Shown here piece by piece: positions 1 through 6,445 of a stretch of DNA of 64,000 bases (position 1 is the first letter of the stretch; each line of letters starts with the position of its first letter). Both the position numbers and the translations under genes were made by a program. This DNA is from Pseudomonadota bacterium (GTDB lineage: Bacteria; Pseudomonadota; Gammaproteobacteria; Acidiferrobacterales; Acidiferrobacteraceae). A model generated the notes under the pieces. The model made no database searches and was not told the DNA's origin. It saw only the letters and a program-made list of their open reading frames with translations. Location: contig JAKAXM010000006.1 of NCBI GenBank assembly GCA_021816625.1, forward strand, positions 1 through 64,000. Direction: 5' to 3'.

Positions 1-123
1 GCGGCCAGCACGTCGGGATCAGGCAGGTTGTCAGAGTCCGACAAGGATTCGTCCTTCAGCCAAGAGATATCCAGGCTCGCTTTGTCGCGGGCAACGATTT
101 CGTCGTAAGTGTAGGCGCGCCAG
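1..123 (-). pseudogene. hsdM: hsdM C-terminal remnant (type I restriction methyltransferase)
   Basis: Read on the minus strand, the first ~123 bases encode YDEIVARDKASLDISWLKDE followed by an acidic Asn-Leu-Pro-Asp-Pro-Asp segment. This is typical of the C-terminal part of the HsdM subunit of type I restriction-modification systems, which methylates adenine with HsdS. The frame continues off the left edge. Upstream it stops resembling HsdM where an IS21-type end begins (about 124), and a toxin gene rather than the rest of hsdM lies beyond the element. The visible piece is therefore a 5'-truncated remnant, unless the gene was rearranged elsewhere. Family recognised by eye from a short segment. 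Confidence 0.6.
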
Positions 124-130
124 CTGCATA

Positions 131-199
131 TTCCGAAGCAAGATGACCAAGGATTCCGATCGAACGTGACCACGGATTCCGATCCATCGTGACCGACGT
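131..199 (+). repeat. Three tandem 23-base terminal repeats of the IS21 element
   Basis: Units begin at 131, 154 and 177. Each starts TTCCGA and contains TGACC at the same phase (144, 167, 190). Multiple spaced repeats at the ends are characteristic of IS21-family transposase binding sites. Confidence 0.6.
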
Positions 200-296
200 C
201 GTGTCGGCCGAGGATCATCCCGCCTGATAAGTCCGAGAGCGCACCGGGTCCCCCATTTCGCGGGCTATCCTCCCTGATTTTTCCACAGGAGAGGAC

Positions 297-1184
297 ATGC
301 CCGCCCCGAGGAAGACCATGCGTAAGATCAAAGACGTTCTGCGACTGAAATACGAAGCGGGGCTTACCCACGACCGGATCGCCCGGGCCTGTGGGGTGGC
401 CAAGGGCACGGTCGCGAAGTATGTGGAGCGCGCCCAGGCCGCCGGCCTGTCCTGGCCGTTGCCCGCAGACCTGGACGACACGGCGCTCGAGGCGCGCCTC
501 TTTCCGCGCGCACCGGGGCTCGTGACCGCCCACGCGCCACTCGATTGCGGCTACCTCCACCAGGAGATGAAGCGCCCCGGGGTGACCCTCATGCTGTTGT
601 GGGAGGAGTACGCCCACGCCCATCCGGGGCAGGCCTACGGCTACAGCCAGTTCTGCCTGCTCTACAAGACCTTCCGCCAAAGCCTCCAACGCTCCATGCG
701 CCAGATCTATCCGGCCGGCGAGAAGATCTTCATCGACTATAGCGGCGACAAGGTCGCCATCATCGATCGCGCCACGGGCGAAATCCGCTTCGCCGAGATC
801 TTCGTGGCCGTGCTCGGGGCCTCGGCGTACGCCTATGCCGAGGCCACCTGGACGCAGAAACTGCCCGACTGGATCGCCGCCCATGTGCGCCTCTTCGCGC
901 ACCTGATGTCGGTGCCCGCTCTCCTCATGCCGGATTATGTTGCCGGCAACATAATCGATCACGAGCAACGACGCGATCTTCTGGAGATCCTGGAAGACCG
1001 TTATGAGCGCCGCTCGACGATCGTGACCAGCCAATTCGCGGTGGAACACTGGCATGAGTGGATTAACGATCCCACCCTGGCCGATGCTATCCTAGATCGC
1101 CTGGTGCACCACAGCTAACGCCTGACACTGACAGGCGATTCTATGCGGAAACTGAAGAGACCGAAGGAGATCGAAAACACCTAA
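297..1184 (+). pseudogene. istA'-'istB in-frame deletion fusion
   Basis: Residues 1 to ~212 match the IstA transposase N-terminus: a helix-turn-helix (LTHDRIARACGVAKGTVAKY) and the start of the DDE domain with DYSGDK. The protein then jumps to the last ~48 residues of the IstB helper ATPase (EDRYERRSTIVTSQ, then WHEWINDPTLADAILDRL). Most of IstA, including later catalytic residues, and all of the IstB ATPase core are gone. A TAA at 1116-1118 stops this fusion after 273 residues. The same frame continues beyond it with the expected IstB tail (RLTLTGDSMRKLKRPKEIE) to a stop at 1182-1184, so the TAA is best read as a point mutation of a Tyr codon. The junction coincides with a perfect 24-base palindrome. 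Confidence 0.7.
933..956. repeat. Perfect 24-base palindrome at the istA/istB junction
   Basis: The 12-base arm GATTATGTTGCC is followed directly by its exact reverse complement. It sits where IstA similarity ends and IstB similarity begins. Confidence 0.85.
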
Positions 1185-1258
1185 ACCCACACCCCAACCC
1201 CGCGTCGCTTCGCTCCGATGGGGTGGCAGCAATGGCCGGAATGCGCACCAAAGCCGAT

Positions 1259-1585
1259 TCACTCAAAGATCGTGGCAACCCTGGCCAAAACTTCATCCAT
1301 GACCGTCACAGGCAGGCTTTCCACCTTGCGCCCATTGCGGGCATTGAGATCGAGCACGCGGGGCTGATCGCAACGGACAACGCCGGTTGTCTTGGTCCCG
1401 GCAAGAGGCACGACAAAGCCGATGCGGCGGGCAAAATCACCACCATTCGTGATTGGCAGGATCACAGGTAAGCCGGTCGCCCGGTTAAACTCATCCGGTG
1501 AGACGACGACGACCGGACGGTGTCCGCGTTGTTCGCGGCCGCGCGTCGGCTCCAGATCGACCATATAGACCTCGCCGCGCCTCAC
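1259..1585 (-). CDS. mazF: MazF/PemK-family endoribonuclease toxin
   Basis: A 108-residue protein of the MazF/ChpB/PemK toxin family, which cleaves mRNA at short sequences. Family marks are the N-terminal RRGEVYMVDLEPTRG, the following RGHRPVVVVSP strand-turn, the central ITNGG, and a C-terminal segment ending in EVLARVATIFE. The length is normal and no residue looks missing. The start ATG overlaps the stop of the antitoxin gene by four bases (ATGA), so the two are translationally coupled. The toxin follows its antitoxin, as usual. The IS21 remnant ends only 12 bases past its stop codon, so the element landed without cutting the toxin. Confidence 0.9.
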   Translation of the reverse strand: MRRGEVYMVDLEPTRGREQRGHRPVVVVSPDEFNRATGLPVILPITNGGDFARRIGFVVPLAGTKTTGVVRCDQPRVLDLNARNGRKVESLPVTVMDEVLARVATIFE

Positions 1586-1839
1586 AGAAGCTCGCGGCCT
1601 ATGGCGGGGGCATCAACCCATTCGCGTTCTTCGGGCGGCTGGGGTTGCGAATAGTCCGATGCGGCTAGAAGCTCAGCCATCGTGTAGCGTGGCCGCCCCT
1701 TCGGTTCGACAACGAGTCGTCCGTTATCGACGGCGAGGCCGACCGTGGCCCCAGCCGACAGCCGCAGAACATCGAGCAGCGCTGGGGGGACAGCGAGCAT
1801 GATAGAGCCACCGACCTTGCGTAGATTCGTGATGTGCAT
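1582..1839 (-). CDS. mazE: MazE/AbrB-family antitoxin
   Basis: An 85-residue antitoxin with an N-terminal AbrB/MazE swapped-hairpin DNA-binding domain (NLRKVGGSIMLAVPPALLDV) and a C-terminal tail rich in Pro, Glu and Trp that would wrap the toxin. I chose the ATG at 1839 because a GAGGGGG ribosome-binding site lies about 5 bases upstream. A GTG two codons earlier would overlap that site. MazE proteins normally autorepress their operon, and an AT-rich promoter lies just upstream. Confidence 0.88.
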   Translation of the reverse strand: MHITNLRKVGGSIMLAVPPALLDVLRLSAGATVGLAVDNGRLVVEPKGRPRYTMAELLAASDYSQPQPPEEREWVDAPAIGRELL

Positions 1840-1863
1840 AAGCACCCCCTCGAGTTATACATA

Positions 1864-1893
1864 AATATAACACTACGACCCCCGGGCCTGCAA
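1864..1893 (-). promoter_or_regulatory. Likely promoter of the mazEF pair
   Basis: On the minus strand, TTGCAG (1888-1893) and TATATT (1864-1869) are separated by 18 bases and lie about 25 bases before the antitoxin start. Positions fit a sigma-70 promoter. Inferred from sequence only. Confidence 0.45.
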
Positions 1894-1988
1894 CCCTATT
1901 TGGGGATTGTGCAATCCAAAGGCAGGTACATTGGAAATCGCTGCGGCAAGACATGAAAAAATTGAGCTGGCCGTTCCATAGAGCACAG

Positions 1989-2008
1989 GTGTAATCTATC
2001 GATTACAC
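1989..2008. promoter_or_regulatory. Operator-like inverted repeat GTGTAATC-N4-GATTACAC
   Basis: Two perfect 8-base arms with a 4-base spacer in the gene-free stretch between the mazE promoter and the first 220-bp repeat. The form is that of a binding site for a dimeric regulator. No matching regulator gene is in view. Nothing else recognisable was found from about 1895 to 2216. Confidence 0.4.
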
Positions 2009-2216
2009 TCCGTCAACGTCTTGATCCACAACGACCGACGCCATCAGAAACAAACGTTGCCTACCCAGCCATATCACCAAACGGTCGGGATCCGGTGACC
2101 GCCTCGCTTAGACCGTAGTGACAGAGACGCCTGGCAAAGGGGCTGCCGTAGCGTTGGGTTCGCGGAGATCGGATGCGCGCCCTTGGGGCGCCTCCGATTC
2201 CCCTATGCGGATCATC

Positions 2217-2436
2217 GTGCAACGCTCAGTTTTCCTGTAGCGAGAATGGCCCAAGTTGTTACACAACCCCGCATGGGGTCCAGAAACCTCGCCTTATGTC
2301 GGCGCAAAATGTCACAAAATGGACGAACGTAACGTACTGAATCACAAGGACAACCTGTGTGCGGCGCCGGATGGCGCCGAATATCTACACAATAGCCCGC
2401 GCAATATACGCGCAGTTATTTTGCCTTCCGATTCCA
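2217..2436. repeat. 220-bp direct repeat, copy 1
   Basis: As far as I can compare, it is identical base for base to 3258-3477. It contains GGCGCC-GGAT-GGCGCC and other short inverted repeats and no convincing gene. This copy is followed by the toxin-antitoxin pair, the other by a tRNA 3' end. Confidence 0.92.
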
Positions 2437-2528
2437 TTCCACGAAATGCGGACTTAGCCAGGAGCATACCCATTGACGTCTTCCCTTTTTATGTACATAA
2501 TTCTGCACATCAACGTACGGGATCATTT

Positions 2529-2753
2529 ATGAAGGAGACCACGCTCACCGAATTGCGCAATCACGTCAAGGACTATTTTGATGCCGTTGAAGGCGGGTCC
2601 ACCGTGCGCGTCTTCCGCAATGGCAAACCCATCGCCGAAATTGTTCCCATTCGCTCGGGGGTTCCCTCGTGGAAAAGGCACACGACACCGCTGACGGTTA
2701 AGGGCTTGTCACTGGGTCTGGAGATACTGAGTGATCGGGAAGAGTCGGCATGA
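2529..2753 (+). CDS. Phd/YefM-family antitoxin
   Basis: A 74-residue antitoxin starting MKETTLTELRNHVKDYFDAV and continuing VRVFRNGKPIAEIVPI, the classic Phd/YefM DNA-binding half. The short C-terminal tail would bind the toxin. The open frame extends far upstream into the 220-bp repeat, but family length and the start of homology fix the ATG at 2529. The ribosome-binding site is weak. The AT-rich stretch upstream has a short palindrome (ATGTACAT), a plausible autoregulatory operator. The stop overlaps the toxin start by four bases (ATGA). Confidence 0.85.
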   Translation: MKETTLTELRNHVKDYFDAVEGGSTVRVFRNGKPIAEIVPIRSGVPSWKRHTTPLTVKGLSLGLEILSDREESA

Positions 2754-3166
2754 GGGTGTTCCTGGACACCTCCGCTTTGGCAAAACGCTATGTTGCAGAG
2801 CTTGGAACCGGCAAGGTGGTACAGGTGTGCCAACAGGCAGATAGCCTAGCCGTTTGCGTCATTTGTCTGCCCGAACTCATTTCCACGTTGACCCGCCTTG
2901 TGCGGGAGAAGAAGATCACCAAAGCAGATTACCGAACGCTGAAAGGTAACGTGACGACGGATCTGGCAGATATCGATATCTGCCAACTGACTCCGGACGT
3001 CTTAGCCACGGGGGTTTCGCTGCTGGAGACGAATCCCCTTCGGGCGATGGATGCGCTGCATGTGGCCTGTGCAATCGCCGTCGAGACAGACCGCTTTGTC
3101 TCAGCCGATCATCGGCAACTTGCGGCCGCGCGAAAGGCGGGGCTCAGGATCGTCGATGTGTCATGA
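2750..3166 (+). CDS. vapC: VapC-type PIN-domain ribonuclease toxin
   Basis: A 138-residue PIN-domain protein. The acidic metal-binding residues are in place: Asp6 in FLDTSALAKRY, Glu in CLPELIS, Asp in RAMDALHVA, and Asp in SADHRQL near the end. VapC toxins cleave tRNA or rRNA until bound by their antitoxin. The partner here is of the Phd/YefM type rather than AbrB-like VapB, a mixed pairing that is common. The pair lies exactly between the two 220-bp repeats, so it could be gained or lost as one unit by recombination between them. Confidence 0.88.
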   Translation: MRVFLDTSALAKRYVAELGTGKVVQVCQQADSLAVCVICLPELISTLTRLVREKKITKADYRTLKGNVTTDLADIDICQLTPDVLATGVSLLETNPLRAMDALHVACAIAVETDRFVSADHRQLAAARKAGLRIVDVS

Positions 3167-3257
3167 CAGTCACCACAAACGACGCCGCTGATGGCTAGCC
3201 TATCCATCACGCGGTACGCTGAAGCCACGGCTGATTGCGCCCCTACGTGGATCTATG

Positions 3258-3477
3258 GTGCAACGCTCAGTTTTCCTGTAGCGAGAATGGCCCAAGTTGT
3301 TACACAACCCCGCATGGGGTCCAGAAACCTCGCCTTATGTCGGCGCAAAATGTCACAAAATGGACGAACGTAACGTACTGAATCACAAGGACAACCTGTG
3401 TGCGGCGCCGGATGGCGCCGAATATCTACACAATAGCCCGCGCAATATACGCGCAGTTATTTTGCCTTCCGATTCCA
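3258..3477. repeat. 220-bp direct repeat, copy 2
   Basis: Second copy of 2217-2436. It ends exactly where a partial tRNA begins (3477), so this repeat is probably the terminal sequence of an integrated element at its attachment site. Repeat unit length, start to start, is 1041 bp. Confidence 0.92.
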
Positions 3478-3511
3478 AAGGTCAGTGGTTCGAATCCACT
3501 AGGGCGCACCA
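3477..3511 (+). other. Partial tRNA 3' end, probable attachment-site scar
   Basis: A T-arm with 5-base stem and TTCGAAT loop (AGTGG/CCACT), then AGGGCGC, discriminator A and CCA. The acceptor strand would pair with a 5' GCGCCCT, as in many tRNA-Arg genes (identity inferred). No D-arm or anticodon arm precedes it: the 220-bp repeat does. Site-specific integrases often recombine at tRNA 3' ends, leaving such a fragment at the far end. The element body then lies to the left, ending here, with the intact tRNA beyond the window. Just after it, GCCCACTG (3512) and CAGTGGGC (3558) could pair. Confidence 0.7.
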
Positions 3512-3910
3512 GCCCACTGAAATCCCATCAGTTTCGTGTCCATCGGCCCGCCGCTCACAGTGGGCCTCGTTTGCCAACGCGCGAGTCCAACGCTTCTGAG
3601 CGTCGGCCTAAAACGGCAAGCGCGCTTGGATTATGGCGTGTGCCCACATGGAGTTCGACAGAGCCCCTTTATATAAATGGGAACGACAGCAATGTCCTTC
3701 ATGTGCCACCTTAGATCGTGCGAGCAAATCAAGCGGCACCGATCGCAGCGCCCATAGCCGGCATGTTCGAGGCGGCGACATGGTCGGCTGCGTTCGGTAT
3801 CCAACAATCTTTTAGAAAGACGAGACGCTCCGGGGCCAAGTTTCAGAGCCGTACGCCGGCGGCCCAGGGCGCCGACCGAGATCCCGGCCCGCAAGCGTAA
3901 GGCCATATTA
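3512..3910. other. Gene-free stretch between attachment scar and IS630
   Basis: No convincing gene. Short open frames on both strands, such as 3718-3900 (60 codons), show no family I recognise and no good ribosome-binding site. A TTTATATAAAT stretch near 3668 is AT-rich but not clearly a promoter. Confidence 0.4.
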
Positions 3911-3936
3911 CTGATCGGTTCACGAAATAGTGCGTA
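3911..3936 (+). repeat. Left terminal inverted repeat of the IS630 element
   Basis: Starts CTGATCGG and ends ATAGTGCGTA. It matches the reverse complement of 4996-5021 at 21 of 26 positions; the inner 12 bases are identical. Confidence 0.85.
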
Positions 3937-3955
3937 GTATGTTATACTATGGAGC

Positions 3956-4990
3956 ATGAGAAAACAAAACGATGCCCGGAAATTGGAAGCCTCGGCCCTG
4001 CACCTGCTGCGCCGACAGGTGGTGCAGGCAGTGCGCACTGGGATGACGCAAACCAAAGCCGCGCATACGTTCGGCGTAAGCCTACGGGCCGTGAGCAAAT
4101 GGGTGCGGATCGACCGGGAGGGCGGGCTGCGCGCGCTCAAGTTGAAGCGCCGGGGCCGACGCCCAGGCGCGGGGCGACTGAACGGCAGACAGGCCGCACG
4201 CCTGTGCGCCATGATTGTCGGCAAGATGCCCGATCAGCTGAAACTTCCGTTCTATCTGTGGACGCGCGAGGCCGTGGCCCAGCTGATTCAACGGGAATAC
4301 GGGATCGAGGTGTCGCTCGTTACCGTGGGGCGTTACCTGAAGCGCTGGGGCCTCAGTCCACAGAAACCGGTACGGCGTGCCTACGAGAGAAACGATGCCG
4401 CCATCGCCCACTGGTTGAAGCGGGAATACCCAGCGATTGCCCGTCAGGTGAAACGCGAAAAGGCTGTGATTTACTGGGGGGATGAGATGGGATTGCGCAG
4501 CGACCACGTGAGCGGCACGTGCTATGCCCCCGTCGGGCAAACCCCGGTAGTGCGGGCTACCGGACAGCGCTTTGGCTGCAACATGATCTCGGCGATCACC
4601 AATAAGGGCGCCTTGGCCTTCATGGTGTTTCAGGGAAAGTTCAAGGCCCCCGTCTTTGTGGCGTTCTTGCAGCGGCTGCTGAAGCAGATCCCGGGTCGCA
4701 TCTGTCTGATCGTGGATGGGCATCCGGTCCACCGCTCCGGCGACGTTCGGTATTTTGGGGAACAACACTCAAAGCGGCTGCGGCTCATCCGGATGCCGGG
4801 CTACTGTCCGGAACTGAACCCCGATGAGCTTCTCAACCAGGACGTCAAAACCAATGGCCTCGGCAAGAGCCGACCGACCAACCGGACTGAACTCGTGGCC
4901 ACCGTGCGCAGCCATCTACACCGACGCCAGAAGCAGCCGCAGGTGATCAGGAGTCTGTTTCAGGAGAAGCATGTTCGCTATGCGGCCTGA
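3956..4990 (+). CDS. IS630-family transposase
   Basis: A 344-residue transposase. The N-terminal third is a helix-turn-helix (TKAAHTFGVSLRAVSKWV, then the second winged-helix RGRRPGAGRL). The C-terminal DDE domain shows the first Asp in IYWGDEMGL, the second in LIVDGHPVHR and the Glu in CPELNPDELLNQ. Length and order fit the family. An ATG at 3949 is in another frame. A GGAG lies very close to the chosen start, so initiation may be inefficient. Confidence 0.88.
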   Translation: MRKQNDARKLEASALHLLRRQVVQAVRTGMTQTKAAHTFGVSLRAVSKWVRIDREGGLRALKLKRRGRRPGAGRLNGRQAARLCAMIVGKMPDQLKLPFYLWTREAVAQLIQREYGIEVSLVTVGRYLKRWGLSPQKPVRRAYERNDAAIAHWLKREYPAIARQVKREKAVIYWGDEMGLRSDHVSGTCYAPVGQTPVVRATGQRFGCNMISAITNKGALAFMVFQGKFKAPVFVAFLQRLLKQIPGRICLIVDGHPVHRSGDVRYFGEQHSKRLRLIRMPGYCPELNPDELLNQDVKTNGLGKSRPTNRTELVATVRSHLHRRQKQPQVIRSLFQEKHVRYAA

Positions 4991-4995
4991 GAAAG

Positions 4996-5021
4996 TACGC
5001 ACTATTTTGTGGTCGGCTCAG
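4996..5021 (-). repeat. Right terminal inverted repeat of the IS630 element
   Basis: Ends GGCTCAG followed by TA; partner of 3911-3936. Confidence 0.85.
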
Positions 5022-5281
5022 TAATACGGTCTTGGGTTGTAAGAACGAGGGTCTGCCGATCTTGCTGACGAAAGGAACGGCCCCTTATCGCCGCGCCTTC
5101 TCTAGGAGGGCCCGAAGCGACCGGCGCCTTCTACGCGGATGAACGGGGCCCCTCAGCACAGTCCTTGCGGCGGGGCGCGTGGGTTGTGCCGAGGCGCCCA
5201 CCCGTACGCGCGGGGGCGCGCAGGACTTTGGGGCTACGATGGGTTTGCTTTAAGCGAGGCCTGCCCGCGCTATGATAGGAT

Positions 5282-6421
5282 ATGCACGGCTACGAGCGTT
5301 GCATTGCCCACATCGACATGGATGCGTTCTACGCCTCTGTCGAGCTCCTACGCTACCCGGATCTTCGGGGCATACCGCTCGTGGTGGGGGGGCGCCGGGC
5401 CGAGGCTGCAGGACCTGGGATGCCCCCGCTGCGACGCCTGCGGGATTATCAGGGCCGGGGGGTCGTTACGACCGCGACCTACGAGGCGCGGGCCTTGGGC
5501 GTCCACTCGGGAATGAGTCTCATGCGGGCCGGACGCTACGCGCCCGCGGCCTTGCTTCTGGCACCGGATTTTCTCGCCTATCGCCACTACTCCGCCCTGT
5601 TCAAAGAGAGTGTGCGCGCGATCGCCCCGCACATGGAGGACAGGGGTATCGACGAGGTCTATCTCGACCTGAGCGAGGCGGCCGGGGAGCCGCGGGTCAT
5701 AGGACAACAGATAAAGGCCGCCGTGCGCGCAGCCACGGGTTTGTCCTGCTCCGTCGGTCTTGCCGGCAACAAGTTTCTGGCCAAGATCGCCTCCGATCTC
5801 GATAAGCCCGACGGTCTCACAGTCCTCGGTCCAGAAGACATCCCCACCCGCGTGTGGCCGCTCGATGTGGCCAAGATCAACGGGGTCGGGCCCAAGGCCG
5901 CCGCCAAGCTTCGTGGGCTCGGCATTGCGACCATCGGTGAATTGGCGCAAACGCGCCGTGAGCTACTCGATGACGCCTTTGGTCAACGTCTTGCCGGATG
6001 GCTCAAGGACGTGGCGCATGGTGTCGATCACCGGATGGTGGTGACATGCCAAGCGCCCAAATCCTTGAGCCGCGAGACGACCTTCGATCGGGACCTCCAT
6101 GCTCGGCACGACCGGGTGCAATTGGCCGCAACTTTGGCGAATCTATGCGAACGCCTGAGCGAGGATCTCGCAAAAAAACGAAGCGCGGCGCGGACCATAG
6201 GGGTCAAGCTGCGTTACAGCGACTTTCAGACCGTCACCCGGGACACGACCCAGGCCGTGCCCCTACGCCGGGCCTGCGACATCCTCGTTGCAGCCCGCGA
6301 ATGTCTGCGCCGCGTCCCGTTGGATCAGCGCCTACGCCTCTTAGGCGTGCGCGCCACGGGCCTTACACCAACGGGCACAAGCGCCCTAGAGCCGGCCCAG
6401 GGGGAGTTGCCGTTCTCCTAA
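5282..6421 (+). CDS. dinB: DNA polymerase IV, Y-family translesion polymerase
   Basis: A 379-residue Y-family polymerase that copies past damaged bases. Visible marks: IDMDAFYASVE near residue 11 (first catalytic Asp), TYEARALGVHSGM, the SIDE-like motif DRGIDEVYLDLSE, and a helix-hairpin-helix region WPLDVAKINGVGPKAAAKL. The C-terminal little-finger domain is present but no clear beta-clamp motif stands out. Between VVGG and RGVVTTATYEAR there is an extra ~20-residue segment (PLRRLRDYQG) not present in E. coli DinB. A -10-like TATGAT at 5271-5276 ends five bases before the ATG, so the message could be almost leaderless. No LexA box was seen. Confidence 0.92.
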   Translation: MHGYERCIAHIDMDAFYASVELLRYPDLRGIPLVVGGRRAEAAGPGMPPLRRLRDYQGRGVVTTATYEARALGVHSGMSLMRAGRYAPAALLLAPDFLAYRHYSALFKESVRAIAPHMEDRGIDEVYLDLSEAAGEPRVIGQQIKAAVRAATGLSCSVGLAGNKFLAKIASDLDKPDGLTVLGPEDIPTRVWPLDVAKINGVGPKAAAKLRGLGIATIGELAQTRRELLDDAFGQRLAGWLKDVAHGVDHRMVVTCQAPKSLSRETTFDRDLHARHDRVQLAATLANLCERLSEDLAKKRSAARTIGVKLRYSDFQTVTRDTTQAVPLRRACDILVAARECLRRVPLDQRLRLLGVRATGLTPTGTSALEPAQGELPFS

Positions 6422-6445
6422 GGTGCTGAAGGGGCGGCGTCGGAC

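Larger units (their letters stand above)
124..1247 (+). mobile_element. Collapsed IS21-family insertion sequence
   Basis: The left end starts TGCATATTCCG and the right end, read inward, starts TGCGCATTCCG. IS21-family elements start with TG and carry multiple terminal repeats. Three imperfect 23-base repeats follow the left end. The interior holds only the N-terminal half of istA joined to the C-terminal end of istB, about 1.1 kb instead of the usual 2-2.5 kb. The copy cannot transpose on its own. No clear target duplication is visible. Right boundary placed where the element meets the end of mazF. Confidence 0.65.
3911..5021 (+). mobile_element. IS630-family insertion sequence, apparently complete
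   Basis: 1111 bp bounded by 26-base imperfect terminal inverted repeats and flanked by TA on both sides (3909-3910 and 5022-5023). IS630-family elements insert at TA and duplicate it. A single transposase gene fills the interior without frameshift or stop, so the copy may be active. Confidence 0.85.

Noticed and set aside
2256-2528. Long N-terminal extension of the Phd-type antitoxin running into the 220-bp repeat
   Set aside because: The same frame is present in copy 2 of the repeat without an antitoxin. The family starts at the ATG at 2529.
4082-4768. 228-codon minus-strand open frame inside IS630
   Set aside because: It lies opposite the transposase DDE domain, which explains the sequence fully.
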